Shown one piece after another: positions 52,448 to 63,428 of a stretch of 64,000 nucleotides of DNA. This stretch comes from Nocardia caishijiensis NBRC 108228 (lineage in GTDB: Bacteria; Actinomycetota; Actinomycetes; Mycobacteriales; Mycobacteriaceae): the NCBI RefSeq assembly GCF_001612825.1, contig NZ_BDBE01000032.1, positions 1 to 64,000 of the forward strand, read 5' to 3'. Numbering within the stretch: position 1 is the stretch's first letter; each line of letters starts with the position of its first letter. The position numbers and the translations under genes are program-made. A model generated the notes under the pieces. It saw nothing but the letters and a program-made list of their open reading frames with translations, searched no databases and was not told the DNA's origin.

Positions 52448-54255
52448 GCGAGTTTCTCGGCGCGGGCGCGCAGCGCGGCGACCGTGCGCAGCCCGGCGTC
52501 GATCTCGGTGAGGCGCAGTTCGCGGTGGTCGCCGTAGCGCAGGCCGGTCTCCTCGGCGGCGCGCAAGGCCTCTTCGGCGGTGCGCGACACCTCGGCGGCG
52601 ATCTCGGTGTAGTGATCGCGCAGTACCCGCTGCAGGGTGCGCAGCCGGTTGCGGGATTCCTTGCCCACCTGGAAGATCACGTCGTCGGCGAGCCGGGCCA
52701 CGGCCACCTTGGCCTCGGCCTGCCTACGCTGCTTGCGATTTCGGCGATCGTCCCACAGCGCGTTCACGCCGAGCAGCACACCCGCGCCCGCCGAATACCA
52801 GTTCACCAGTGACATACCGAGCAGACTTGTGGCCAGGCCGACCATCAGGATGCCACCGTAGGAGCCGCGCAGGGCGGAGAGGAACTGCTGTCCCACACCG
52901 GCTTTGGCGCTTTCCAGCGGCTCGAGCGGCTGCACCGGCTCGAGCACCTCGCCCGGGTTGGTCAGCCGCAGTTCCGGCAGCGGCGGGGTGCGGTTGTCGG
53001 GCGGGAACTTCGCGGCCACCTGTTCGGACAGCTCGACGGCACGGTAGTGCGCCATCACGAAGTTCTCCTCGACCGCCTCGCAGATCCGCGCGTCGAGTTC
53101 GGTGGCGAAATCGGCCCACTTGCGGGCCGGGTCGATCCGGGCGATCTCGGCCTCGGCCTCACGGACCAGGCTGCGCAGGCGGTGCCGCAGGTCGTGTTCG
53201 ATATCGGCGCCGAGCTCGGAACTGCCGTCGACCAGGGTGACCTGCCAGGTGGCGGTGCGCTGACGCAGCTGATCGGCCTCGGCGCGGGCGGCGGCCAGCC
53301 GCTGGGTGATCTCGGCACGCCTGCGGGGGTCGCGCAGGGTGTCGGCCTCGGCCCGCAGGGTGACGGTGAGCTGGTCGGTGACCAGCGCGATGTCACGCAC
53401 CGCCGCCGTCACCGCGACCGAATCGGCGCGGGCGACAACGAATTCGCGCAGATGATCGATGAGCTGGGGCACCCCGGACTCGATGTCGCGCTGCTGGTCA
53501 CGGGTTTCGCCCGCCTGACGGTGCAGCACCGCCGACACGGGAGCGACGGCGAAGTTCAGGCCCGCCTCGTCGAGCAGCGCCCGGTTGCGGCGCTGGGTGA
53601 GCGACCAGTGCGGATTGCGGTCGATCTTGGTGAGCACACATACCACCGAGGGACAGACCCGTTCGACGCGGCGCAGGTAGTCCAGTTGGGCCGGGGTGAG
53701 TTCGGCGGCCGAGTCGGTGGCGTAGAGCACCACGTCGGCGGCGGCGATCATCGACCAGGCCACCTTGTCGTGGGTGGCGGCGCCCGGCGCGTCCATCACC
53801 ACGAGGCCGTCGGCGAGCAGGGCACTCGGCTCGGCGAACTCCGCGCGCACGACACCGAGCGAGATCAGCGCCGGACCCGGATCGAGCGGGTCGACCGGCA
53901 CGCGTTCGAGCCGACCGCGCGGGTCCGACTTCACCAGCGTCGCGGTCGGTGCCCGGCCGTATTCGACGATCACCGGCACGCTGGGCTTGCCGTCGGTGGC
54001 GCTGACCGGAGTACCGACCATGCTGTTGACCAGGGTGCTCATCCCGGCACCCGGTTCGCCGACGACGACCATGCGCACGCGGGGATCGGTGAGTCTGGCC
54101 CGCACCATGCCGAGGCGGGCATCGAGGTCGTCGCGCCCGCCGGAGCGGACCAGGTCCCGCAGTTCGTCGACGAGCGAGACCACCGGTGCCATCGCGTCCG
54201 GATGCTTCACCGTCGCGGTCTGCAGTCCGGTCGCGGCAGACAACCTTTTCCTCAC
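52441..54255 (-). CDS. IniA-like dynamin-family protein with altered P-loop
   Basis: A 604-aa bacterial dynamin-like protein. The GTPase part has G1 VVVGEPGAGMSTLVN, with Met where GxxxxGKS requires Lys; I re-read the codon as ATG on the coding strand. G3 is DAPG and G4 is TKID. A helical middle part and a membrane-contact hairpin (GGILMVGLATSLLGMSLVNW) follow, then a helical C-terminus. In mycobacteria IniA and IniC are induced by cell-wall drugs and remodel membranes. The upstream IniB-like gene is 33 bp away in the same orientation. Loss of the P-loop Lys suggests altered or absent GTP hydrolysis. Confidence 0.85.
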   Translation of the reverse strand: MRKRLSAATGLQTATVKHPDAMAPVVSLVDELRDLVRSGGRDDLDARLGMVRARLTDPRVRMVVVGEPGAGMSTLVNSMVGTPVSATDGKPSVPVIVEYGRAPTATLVKSDPRGRLERVPVDPLDPGPALISLGVVRAEFAEPSALLADGLVVMDAPGAATHDKVAWSMIAAADVVLYATDSAAELTPAQLDYLRRVERVCPSVVCVLTKIDRNPHWSLTQRRNRALLDEAGLNFAVAPVSAVLHRQAGETRDQQRDIESGVPQLIDHLREFVVARADSVAVTAAVRDIALVTDQLTVTLRAEADTLRDPRRRAEITQRLAAARAEADQLRQRTATWQVTLVDGSSELGADIEHDLRHRLRSLVREAEAEIARIDPARKWADFATELDARICEAVEENFVMAHYRAVELSEQVAAKFPPDNRTPPLPELRLTNPGEVLEPVQPLEPLESAKAGVGQQFLSALRGSYGGILMVGLATSLLGMSLVNWYSAGAGVLLGVNALWDDRRNRKQRRQAEAKVAVARLADDVIFQVGKESRNRLRTLQRVLRDHYTEIAAEVSRTAEEALRAAEETGLRYGDHRELRLTEIDAGLRTVAALRARAEKLAY

Positions 54256-54288
54256 TCTCGTTGCATGGGCCCGGTCCTCGTGCTGGGA

Positions 54289-56514
54289 CTAGACGAAGTC
54301 GTACCCAGCGTGCGTGGTGGGAAACGCCGAGGACAGATCGGCGGCACCGACGCCCGGTTCGAAAAGACCGGCCGAGGCGCCATAGTAGCCGCCGTCGTGC
54401 TGATCGAACTCGGCGGCGATCGGCTTGGTCTCGATGACCGGCGGTTTCACGGGAACGACGGTCGGCGCCACCGTCGGCGGCGGGGTGACCACCGCAGGCG
54501 GGTCGATGTCGACGGTCGGCTGCTTGGTCGGCGCGGTCGGCTGCTGAGTGGGTGCGGTCGGCTGCGTGGGCGCGGTCGGATCGGCGGTGTCGATCGGCAC
54601 GTCGACGCTCGGGGTGCTCGGCGTGGTCGGCCTGGTGACGCCCGTGTCGGGGTCGGCGGTGACATCGTCGGGGTAGGTAGGTGTCACCGGAACGGTCACA
54701 CCGGTGGTCGGCGCGGTGACCGTCGGGACGGTGACGTCGGGCCGCGTGGTGGGGACGGTCACGGTCGGCACCTCGGGCAGCTTCACCGTGGAGGGGGTGC
54801 TGAGATCGACGGTTGTCGGCGGCGCGGGCGGGGTGATCGTCGGCGGCGTGGTCGGCGTGCTGTCGGAAAGGTCGGGGACCACAACGGGTTTGGTCACCGG
54901 GGTCGGAGCGAGCAGCCCGGGCACGGCCGCGGCGGGCGCGGTGAGCGGGGACGCACCGGGCGGACCGCCGAGCACATTCGCGATGGGGGTGGTCGCCGCG
55001 TCGGGCTGGATGGTGGTCTGCAGTGGTGTGCTGACCACCGGGCTCGGGGCGATCGGCGCGGCGACGACGGGGACCGGAGCCGGTACCGGGGCGATCGGCG
55101 CCGGAGCGGGCGCCGCCACGATCGGGGTTGGCACGGGTGCGGGCGCCGGGGCGACCACCGCCGGAGCCACCGGCGCCGGGGCCGGAGCCACGGGAGCGGG
55201 GGCCACCGGCGCCGTCGCGGCCGGAACGCCGGGGGCCGGTGCGGAACCACCAGGGACCACCGGCGCGGGCTGGCCGGGCGTACCCGAGGCTTGACCGGGC
55301 GCGGAAGGAGCCACCGGACCGCCGCTCGCGGCCGGGCCCGTCGTGGAACCGGGCAGCTCGGCTCCGCCGGTCGGGCCGGGGACGGATGCCGAGCCGGGCA
55401 CTGCTGGCCCACCGGCCGCCGAGGGATCGGAACCGACGCCGGATTCCGGCAGCGCGGCGGCACCGGGCACCCCGCTGCCCGTACCGCTGTCGAGTGGGGC
55501 GGGCTCGCCGGGGATCCGAATCCCTTCCCCGAGCCACTGGCTGTAGTCGTCGAGCGCGTCGCCGACATTGCCGACCTGGACGTCGACCTTCATCTGCGAG
55601 GTGAACCACACACCGTCGAGCCCGGCGTGCATGTCGACCTGCCAGTCGGAGGTCACCATGGCGCCGAAGCCGTCGAACAGGTTGCCGAGGTCACCGATGC
55701 CGTCGAAGGCGCCGCCGGGGTCGGCGACCTGGCCGGGTCCGTTCGAGCCGGGCAGTCCACCGAGACCGGGCAGGCCGTGGTCGTACCCGGGGATCCCACC
55801 GCCGAAGCCGGGGGCACCGCCGTCGTAGCCGGGGATACCGGCGCCGGGCAGGCCGTCGTAGCCGGGAATGCCGATCCCGCCGCCGGGGACGCCGTCGTAG
55901 CCGGGGATACCGCCGGGCAACCCGTCGTAGCCAGGGATCCCGATGCCGGGGATGCCGTCGAGTTCGGGGAATCCGGCGCCGGGCTGCCCGGCGCTCGGCT
56001 TGTCGGTGCCGGGGATGCCGAAGCCACCGTCGCCGTAGCCCGGTTTGGGACCTCCGTAGGAGGGGATGCCGATGCCGCTCGACGCATCGTCGTCGTCGGT
56101 GCCGGGAATGCGCATGTCGTGATCGCCGCCGGTCCCCGGAATCTCAGGGCGCCAACCGCCTTCGCGCGGCTGCGAGGTCAGCGTGACGTCGCCGTCCATC
56201 GGAGGCTGCGTGCCGAACGGGCTGTAGGGCAACGGGTTCGGCGCCGGTTCGGCGGGCAGATCAGGGAAGGTGAGGACCGGGCTCGGGGCGTCGGGTTCCG
56301 GATCGGTCGGCACCTGCGACGACCACCCCGCGTAGCGGCTGTCGGCGTTGCTGCTGCCGTGTTCCTGGCTCGTCCCGTTGGCCGCGACCAGCGCGCCACC
56401 GGTGACGTAGGCACCGGCCCGTGCCACGCGGGCCACACCGTTGGCCACCAGATAGGCCGTGTCGGTGCCGTCGGCGCGCGCGTCACCGTCGTCGAAAGGC
56501 AGTTCCCGCGTCAT
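54289..56514 (-). CDS. IniB-like glycine/proline-rich protein
   Basis: A 741-aa low-complexity protein. The N-terminal 50 residues are Ala-rich and somewhat hydrophobic (ANGVARVARAGAYVTGGALV). Residues about 150-290 are built of Gly-rich units such as GIGIPGYDGLPG. A short folded-looking region follows (DWQVDMHAGLDGVWFTSQMK), then long Pro/Ala and Pro/Thr/Val tracts up to a C-terminal tail ending HAGYDFV. ATG 56514 has GGAG 5 bases upstream. It lies 33 bp upstream of the dynamin gene in the arrangement of iniBA, but lacks the N-terminal block that I recall for annotated IniB domains, so the name is by context. Confidence 0.65.
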   Translation of the reverse strand: MTRELPFDDGDARADGTDTAYLVANGVARVARAGAYVTGGALVAANGTSQEHGSSNADSRYAGWSSQVPTDPEPDAPSPVLTFPDLPAEPAPNPLPYSPFGTQPPMDGDVTLTSQPREGGWRPEIPGTGGDHDMRIPGTDDDDASSGIGIPSYGGPKPGYGDGGFGIPGTDKPSAGQPGAGFPELDGIPGIGIPGYDGLPGGIPGYDGVPGGGIGIPGYDGLPGAGIPGYDGGAPGFGGGIPGYDHGLPGLGGLPGSNGPGQVADPGGAFDGIGDLGNLFDGFGAMVTSDWQVDMHAGLDGVWFTSQMKVDVQVGNVGDALDDYSQWLGEGIRIPGEPAPLDSGTGSGVPGAAALPESGVGSDPSAAGGPAVPGSASVPGPTGGAELPGSTTGPAASGGPVAPSAPGQASGTPGQPAPVVPGGSAPAPGVPAATAPVAPAPVAPAPAPVAPAVVAPAPAPVPTPIVAAPAPAPIAPVPAPVPVVAAPIAPSPVVSTPLQTTIQPDAATTPIANVLGGPPGASPLTAPAAAVPGLLAPTPVTKPVVVPDLSDSTPTTPPTITPPAPPTTVDLSTPSTVKLPEVPTVTVPTTRPDVTVPTVTAPTTGVTVPVTPTYPDDVTADPDTGVTRPTTPSTPSVDVPIDTADPTAPTQPTAPTQQPTAPTKQPTVDIDPPAVVTPPPTVAPTVVPVKPPVIETKPIAAEFDQHDGGYYGASAGLFEPGVGAADLSSAFPTTHAGYDFV
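55690..56100 (-). repeat. GIPGYDG-type coding repeats
   Basis: Inside the IniB-like gene, about ten imperfect copies of a unit of 8-12 codons (GIPGYDGLPG, GIPGYDGVPG and variants). They are degenerate at DNA level, and the protein segment is likely extended or disordered. Confidence 0.7.
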
Positions 56515-56698
56515 TCTTGCTCCACACTCGCATCGCTGACTCTCCCCACCCACATACGAGGCGAAGTGAAGATCATCCAACACTAATTGCCCGACTCCGT
56601 ACTGTCATTTTCACCAGGACAGCCGGTCCCACTCTATGGCGAGCAACGGCTTTCGGCGAGCCGTCGGAACCAGGGGGACCCAGATCCCAAGAGAACTC

Positions 56699-56726
56699 TA
56701 ACGATCGCTCAACGAAGCGTGAAGAT
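56699..56726 (+). promoter_or_regulatory. Tandem heptamers, possible OmpR/PhoB-type response regulator site
   Basis: TAACGAT (56699-56705), TCAACGA (56709-56715) and TGAAGAT (56720-56726) recur with starts 10-11 bp apart, the helical spacing of OmpR/PhoB-class regulators. They lie upstream of the secreted-protein gene and about 480 bp before the PrrA-like regulator. The site is inferred from pattern only. Confidence 0.4.
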
Positions 56727-56745
56727 CGCCTGCCTAGCGTCGGTT

Positions 56746-56769
56746 TCGCCGACCGACACGGGTCGGCGA
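56746..56769 (+). repeat. Hairpin in the leader of the secreted-protein gene
   Basis: TCGCCGACC (56746-56754) and GGTCGGCGA (56761-56769) form a 9-bp stem with a 6-base loop, 10 bases before the ribosome site AGGAG of the gene at 56791. It could stabilise the 5' end of the transcript. Confidence 0.45.
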
Positions 56770-56790
56770 CCCACTTCCAGGAGACCGATC

Positions 56791-57168
56791 ATGACCGCTT
56801 CCTCCCTGCGCCGCCGCGTCGGCGCCGTCACCGCGACCGTCGGTGGCGTCGCGCTGCTCACCGCGACCCTCACCGGCGCCGCGTTCGCCGACCCCGAAAC
56901 CCCCGATCGCGGTGAACACGTCCGGATTCTCTGCACCGCCCCCGGCGGTGAACTGCCCACCCCGCCCGAACCGTCGCTGCCGCCGAGCATCGAGCTCGAG
57001 CGCTTCCCCGCACACCCCGGCAGCGATCACACGATCCACCTCGGGCCGGGCGCGCTTGGCGAACTCCCCGAGGACGTCGAGTGCGTGCGGATCGGGCCGG
57101 GCGGTGAACGGACGATCATCGAACGGCCCGACGGCGCACGCCCCGCTCGCCCGGCTTTCCCGCGCTGA
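56791..57168 (+). CDS. Small secreted protein
   Basis: A 125-aa protein with a signal peptide (RRRVGAVTATVGGVALLTA, cleavage after AFA). The mature part is Pro/Glu-rich with two Cys (RILCTAPGG and DVECVRIG) that could form a disulfide. AGGAG lies 8 bases before ATG 56791. It is located directly upstream of the two-component system and behind the putative response-regulator site, so it may be a target or sensor-associated protein. No family is recognised. Confidence 0.75.
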   Translation: MTASSLRRRVGAVTATVGGVALLTATLTGAAFADPETPDRGEHVRILCTAPGGELPTPPEPSLPPSIELERFPAHPGSDHTIHLGPGALGELPEDVECVRIGPGGERTIIERPDGARPARPAFPR

Positions 57169-57203
57169 CCTGCAGTGACGATCGATCGCACTAGGGTGAG
57201 CAG

Positions 57204-57896
57204 ATGATCGGACAGCAGATCTTGGTCGTCGACGACGAGGTCCGCGTGCTCGCGTCGTTGCGGCGCGGGCTGGAACTGTCGGGGTTCGAGGTGCTCACCG
57301 CGAGCGACGGCGCCGCCGCCCTCACCCTGGTGCGTTCGTCCGCGCCCGACGCGATGGTGCTCGATGTGAACATGCCAGAACTCGACGGGGTGGGTGTGGT
57401 CACGGCACTGCGCGCGCTCGGCAACGACATCCCCATCTGCGTGCTCAGCGCCCGCAGCGCGGTGAGCGACCGGATCGCCGCCCTGGAGAAGGGTGCCGAC
57501 GACTACCTCACCAAGCCCTTCGACCTCGGCGAACTCGTGGCCCGGTTGCGGGCGTTGTTGCGGCGCAGACCGGTCACCGGCGCGTCCAACGGCGAGACGA
57601 TCCGCGTCGGTGCGGTGACGATCGACCTGGCCGGGCACCGGGTGCACGCGGCCGGACGACCGATCGACCTGACCAAACGCGAGTTCGAACTGCTGGCGAT
57701 GCTGGCCCGCAATGTGGGCATCGTGCTGGGTCGCGAACAGATCCTGTCCACCGTGTGGGGGTACGACTTCAGCACCGACACGAACGTGGTGGATGTGTTC
57801 GTGTCGTATCTGCGCCGGAAGTTGGAGACCGACGGGGTGGAGCGGGTGGTGCACACCGTGCGCGGGGTCGGCTTCGTCATGCGGGAGCAGCCGTGA
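57204..57896 (+). CDS. Response regulator, PrrA-like (OmpR family)
   Basis: A 230-aa DNA-binding regulator. The receiver domain has the acidic pair in VVDDE, the phospho-acceptor Asp54 in [12 protein letters not shown] and Lys in YLTKPF. The winged-helix domain has [15 protein letters not shown] and VSYLRRKLE. It is close to mycobacterial PrrA (LDINMP, NVVDVF). Its stop overlaps the histidine kinase GTG (GTGA). Confidence 0.92.
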   Translation: MIGQQILVVDDEVRVLASLRRGLELSGFEVLTASDGAAALTLVRSSAPDAMVLDVNMPELDGVGVVTALRALGNDIPICVLSARSAVSDRIAALEKGADDYLTKPFDLGELVARLRALLRRRPVTGASNGETIRVGAVTIDLAGHRVHAAGRPIDLTKREFELLAMLARNVGIVLGREQILSTVWGYDFSTDTNVVDVFVSYLRRKLETDGVERVVHTVRGVGFVMREQP

Positions 57897-59182
57897 GAAC
57901 GCGCTCGTGGTCGTTGCGTACCCGGGTCGCGGTGGTGTCGGCGGTGGTCGCCGCGGTCGTCGCGGTGACGCTCGGGCTCACCTACGCGGCACTGTTGAAG
58001 GCGGCGGGCGCCCGTCAACTCGACGAGACCGTGTCGACGATGCGGGTGATCGTCGCCCATCCCGCCCGTGAGATCCCTTCGGTACCACCGCTTCCCGCGA
58101 CACCCTTCCAGGCCGCGCCGACCGAGGGCTCCCAGGTCAACCCGGCGCCGCCGAACCCTTCGCCGCCCGACGGTCGACCGCTCACCCGCCCGGCGCCGCC
58201 GGATGTGGGGCTGGCGCTCGTGCAGGGCGCGCCCGGCATGGTCGTCCGGCTCAACCCCGACCGCGAGCTGATCGATGCCGCCATCACCCGCAGCCAGCTG
58301 ATCGGGCTCGGCATCGGCGTGGGCGGAGTGCTCGTCGCGGCCGGATTGGGTTGGGTGCTCGCGGGATTCGCGGCCAGGCCGCTGCGCAGGCTCGCCTCGG
58401 CCACACACGAGATCGATGCGCTCGACCGATTACCGCCGTTGCCGGGGCGCGGGGTCAGGGAGGCCGAGGAACTGTCCGACGCCATCAACCGTATGCTCGC
58501 GCGCCTGGAAACCGCCCACGGACAAACCAATCAGGCCCTGGCGAGCGCCCGCGATTTCGCCGCCGTCTGCGCCCACGAACTGCGCACCCCGCTCACCGCC
58601 ATGCGCACCGATCTGCAGGTGCTCGCCGGTACCGAACTGCCCGCCGAGCAGCGCGGCACCGTCCTGGCCGACGTGCTCGCGGCCGAACGCCAGATCGAGC
58701 GCACCCTCACCGACCTCGAGCGGCTCGCCGTCGGCGAGCTCACCGACCACGCCGCGTTCGAACCGTTCGAACTGTGCGAGGTCCTCGACCGCGCGGTGCA
58801 GAACGCGCGGCGCGCCCATCCCGGCACCGAGATCACGCTCACCGCCTGCGATCCGGTCCCGATGACCGGGCTGCCCGGCGGGATCATGCTGATCGTGTCG
58901 AACGCGGTCGCCAACGCGGTGCACCACGGGCAGGCGAGCACGGTGCGGGTCGGCGCCGAGCAGGGCGCGATCACCGTCGACGACGACGGCACCGGCATCC
59001 CGGACCACCTCGGCGCCGACCCGTTCCACCGTTTCGTCAAACGACCCGGGTCGCCGGGATCGGGACTCGGCCTGGCGCTGGTCCGTCAGCAGGCCGAATT
59101 ACACGGTGGCACAGCGGAATTGGGCCACAGCCCGCTCGGCGGCACACGCCTCACTGTGCGTGTGCCCACCGAATCCGGCTGA
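57893..59182 (+). CDS. Sensor histidine kinase, PrrB-like
   Basis: A 429-aa membrane kinase. There are two membrane helices (about 11-30 and 137-160) with a Pro-rich periplasmic loop between, then HAMP, and the H-box [12 protein letters not shown] (His228). The ATPase domain has N-box [13 protein letters not shown]1 VDDDGTGIP and G2 GSGLGLALV. The short Pro-rich loop suggests sensing at or in the membrane. The start GTG 57893 is coupled to the regulator gene. The cognate regulator is at 57204-57896. Confidence 0.93.
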   Translation: MRTRSWSLRTRVAVVSAVVAAVVAVTLGLTYAALLKAAGARQLDETVSTMRVIVAHPAREIPSVPPLPATPFQAAPTEGSQVNPAPPNPSPPDGRPLTRPAPPDVGLALVQGAPGMVVRLNPDRELIDAAITRSQLIGLGIGVGGVLVAAGLGWVLAGFAARPLRRLASATHEIDALDRLPPLPGRGVREAEELSDAINRMLARLETAHGQTNQALASARDFAAVCAHELRTPLTAMRTDLQVLAGTELPAEQRGTVLADVLAAERQIERTLTDLERLAVGELTDHAAFEPFELCEVLDRAVQNARRAHPGTEITLTACDPVPMTGLPGGIMLIVSNAVANAVHHGQASTVRVGAEQGAITVDDDGTGIPDHLGADPFHRFVKRPGSPGSGLGLALVRQQAELHGGTAELGHSPLGGTRLTVRVPTESG

Positions 59183-59183
59183 G

Positions 59184-61031
<1,848 letters not shown>

Positions 61032-61123
61032 TCCACTCCTCGAGGGGTATCGGCGAACTGGGTCCATCGTCCCACGACCACACGCGCGGCTCTGTCACCG
61101 GTGCACCCGGAGCCGGGTCACCG

Positions 61124-61137
61124 TTATATTTCCAAGC
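61124..61137 (+). promoter_or_regulatory. -10 element of a leaderless promoter
   Basis: TATATT (61125-61130) ends 7 bases before the ATG of the MazF-fold gene. There is no ribosome site, as expected for a leaderless message. Confidence 0.5.
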
Positions 61138-61692
61138 ATGGCCAGCAGTTGGAACACTCTCGGCAAGCAGCTCGGCGTGATCGCCAAGGAGCAGGGGCCG
61201 AAGATCGTGCGCAAGCAGGGACCTCGGCTGCTCGAGAAGCTGGCGGGGGCGCTCGGTGCGAGCAAGCCCGGTCCCGCCGTGCCGGTCCGCCCGACCGCGT
61301 CGACCCCGGTACCGACCGCGCACCGGGCCCGCCAGATCGTGTACTGCCCGCAACTGGACGGGCGCGCCGACCCCGGCGAGGTCGTGTGGACCTGGGTGCC
61401 GTTCGAGGAGGACCCGACCAACGGCAAGGACCGGCCGGTGCTGGTGGTCGGCCGCGACCGCAGAACCCTGCTCGGGCTGATGCTGTCGTCGAAACCCGAA
61501 CGCGCGCACGACCGCAACTGGGTCGGCATCGGCTCGGGCCCGTGGGACCACGCGGGCAGGGCGAGCTGGGTACGGCTGGACCGGGTGCTCGACGTCCCCG
61601 AGGACGGCATCCGGCGCGAAGGCGCGATCGTCGAACGCAAGACCTTCGACCTGGTCGCACACCGGCTGGTCGCCGAATACAGCTGGAGCTGA
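61138..61692 (+). CDS. PemK/MazF-fold protein (Rv2405-like)
   Basis: A 184-aa protein. The first 60 residues are basic and Pro/Thr-rich (GKQLGVIAKEQGPKIVRKQG). The second part has the MazF pattern GEVVWTWVPFEEDP, then GKDRPVLVVGRDRRTLLGLM and SSKPE. MazF proteins are sequence-specific endoribonucleases, but this one has no antitoxin gene beside it and an extra N-terminal region. It sits between lepA and the aquaporin in the conserved order. It may be a housekeeping MazF-fold protein rather than a toxin. Confidence 0.8.
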   Translation: MASSWNTLGKQLGVIAKEQGPKIVRKQGPRLLEKLAGALGASKPGPAVPVRPTASTPVPTAHRARQIVYCPQLDGRADPGEVVWTWVPFEEDPTNGKDRPVLVVGRDRRTLLGLMLSSKPERAHDRNWVGIGSGPWDHAGRASWVRLDRVLDVPEDGIRREGAIVERKTFDLVAHRLVAEYSWS

Positions 61693-61697
61693 CGCGA

Positions 61698-61732
61698 CGA
61701 CCCCCGACCCGGCCGCACCGGATCGGGGGTCG
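61698..61732. terminator. Bidirectional terminator hairpin
   Basis: A 10-bp stem (61698-61707 with 61723-61732; GACCCCCGA/TCGGGGGTC core) with a 15-base loop, between the convergent MazF-fold and aquaporin genes. Confidence 0.75.
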
Positions 61733-61743
61733 AGGAACCCGGC

Positions 61744-62520
61744 TCAGCTCAGGACGTCGCGGGAACGGCCGAAGATCATGCCGTAGACCAACGCCCCGAG
61801 CACGCCGCCGAGCAGCGGGAACACGAAGAAGGCCCACACCTGCCCCATCGCGCCGTCCTGATACGGGGCGACGGCCAGGCTGCGCGCGGGATTGACCGAG
61901 GTGTTGTCGACCGGGATCGAGATCAGGTGGATCACGGCGAGCGTGAATCCGATCGACATACCGGCCAGCGGAACGTCGGAGAGCCGGTCGGTCGAGGCGA
62001 GCACGACGAAAACCAGTACCGCGGTGAGCATCACCTCGATGATGATCATGGCCGCCATCCCGTACCCGTTCTGCACCACGACCTCGCCCAGCGGGCCGGT
62101 GGCCGCCGACGGGCTGTGCTTGCCCCAGCCGTTGGCGCCGAGTCCGTCGACCGGCCGGTCGTAACTCGGCAGATTCTTGGCCACGGCGAACAGCACCAGA
62201 CCCGCCAGCAGGCCACCGACGATCTGGGCGACCCAGTAACCCACCGCCGAGACCGCCGTGACGCGGCCGAGCAACAACTGCCCGAGCGTGACCGCGGGGT
62301 TGACGTGGCAGCCGGAGATCGGACCGATGGAGTACACCAGGAAGAGCAGCGTCAGACCGAAGGCCAGCGCGACACCCAACGCGCCCACCCGGTCACCGGC
62401 GATGACCGCGGTGCCGACGCCGCCCATGACGAGCAGGAAAGTGCCGAGTCCTTCGGCGACCCACTTCTTGGGCTCGGGGATGATTTCGGGCTCAGTGAGT
62501 TCCTGTGCAGTGAGCGACAT
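61744..62520 (-). CDS. Aquaporin (MIP family, AqpZ-like)
   Basis: A 258-aa channel with six membrane helices and two NPA half-helices (HVNPAVTLGQ and VNPARSLAVA; the Arg after the second NPA belongs to the selectivity filter). The His-rich first filter position (SGCHVNPA) suits a water channel more than a glycerol channel. The loop between helices is longer than in E. coli AqpZ. ATG 62520 has GGAGAGG 9 bases upstream. Confidence 0.92.
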   Translation of the reverse strand: MSLTAQELTEPEIIPEPKKWVAEGLGTFLLVMGGVGTAVIAGDRVGALGVALAFGLTLLFLVYSIGPISGCHVNPAVTLGQLLLGRVTAVSAVGYWVAQIVGGLLAGLVLFAVAKNLPSYDRPVDGLGANGWGKHSPSAATGPLGEVVVQNGYGMAAMIIIEVMLTAVLVFVVLASTDRLSDVPLAGMSIGFTLAVIHLISIPVDNTSVNPARSLAVAPYQDGAMGQVWAFFVFPLLGGVLGALVYGMIFGRSRDVLS

Positions 62521-62585
62521 GAGCGACCACCTCTCCGGGAGAATGATCCCCGCGGCGAGCGGGGTCCGCACGAGCGTTTCGGACA

Positions 62586-63428
62586 TTACGCCAGGCGGGT
62601 GACCTCTACAACGACCGCGAGGTCTGTCGAGCCGCCGCCGGAGAACACCCCTTTCAGCGGCGGTACATCCGCGTAGTCGCGTCCGACGCCCACCGAGACG
62701 TGCTGCTCGTTGACCGCCAGATTGTTGGTCGGGTCGTATCCCCACCACTGCCCGGTCCACGCCTCCACCCAGGCGTGCGACTCCCCCGCCACCACCTCCC
62801 CGATCGGCGCCGCCGGGTTCGGATGCAGATACCCCGACACGTAGCGGCTGGGAATCCCCATGGCGCGCAACAACACCAGCGTCAGGTGCGCGTAGTCCTG
62901 GCACACCCCCCGCCGTTCGGCGAAGGCCTGCGGCGCCGAGGTGTGCACCGAGGTGGTGCCCGCGCTGTAGTCCATCTCCCGGTGCACCCATTCGGCCGCG
63001 CGTACCACCGCTTCGGAGGGTGTGGCACCGCGCGCGAGCTGCCTGGCCACGGCGTCGAGGGTGTCGTCGCGGGGCACGTAGTCGGTGGGACCGAGGATCT
63101 CATCGAAGCGGTCGGCGATCCGATCGGCGCGCAGGTCGTCCCAGGACAGTTCCGTCGACGGTTCGGCGAACGGTTCGGTTTCCACCACCGACGACCCGCT
63201 CACCTCCAGTTCGGTGTGCGGAGCGTGCAGGTCGAAGGCGGTCACGGCGGTACCCCAGTAGTCGGTGTACCGGTAGGACCTGGTCGCGGGGAAGGTTTCG
63301 ACCCGGTTGAGGATCACGTTCTGCCTGTTGTCGGCCCGCGGCGTGAGCCTGGCCTCGTTGAACGAGCGCGTCACCGGTTCGTCGTAGAGGTATCCGGTGG
63401 TGTGCACCACCCGCATCCGCCAGCTCAC
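62586..63428 (-). CDS. Transglutaminase-like cysteine peptidase-fold protein
   Basis: A 280-aa protein. An N-terminal transglutaminase-associated region (VVHTTGYLYDEPVTRSFNEA) precedes the catalytic core with Cys in RRGVCQDYAHL, His in SHAWVEAW and Asp in YDPTN. It corresponds to Rv2409c (from memory). It is coupled by a GTGA overlap to the alpha-E gene upstream; in many bacteria this pair occurs with a circularly permuted ATP-grasp ligase in peptide-ligation operons. Confidence 0.9.
   Translation of the reverse strand: MSWRMRVVHTTGYLYDEPVTRSFNEARLTPRADNRQNVILNRVETFPATRSYRYTDYWGTAVTAFDLHAPHTELEVSGSSVVETEPFAEPSTELSWDDLRADRIADRFDEILGPTDYVPRDDTLDAVARQLARGATPSEAVVRAAEWVHREMDYSAGTTSVHTSAPQAFAERRGVCQDYAHLTLVLLRAMGIPSRYVSGYLHPNPAAPIGEVVAGESHAWVEAWTGQWWGYDPTNNLAVNEQHVSVGVGRDYADVPPLKGVFSGGGSTDLAVVVEVTRLA

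Noticed and set aside
53047-56586. An 1179-codon open frame on the plus strand
   Set aside because: It lies antisense to the dynamin and the repetitive IniB-like gene and reads as Gly/Arg-rich shadow sequence.
61138-61692. Classical toxin-antitoxin pair
   Set aside because: No small antitoxin gene lies upstream or downstream; the neighbours are lepA and an aquaporin.
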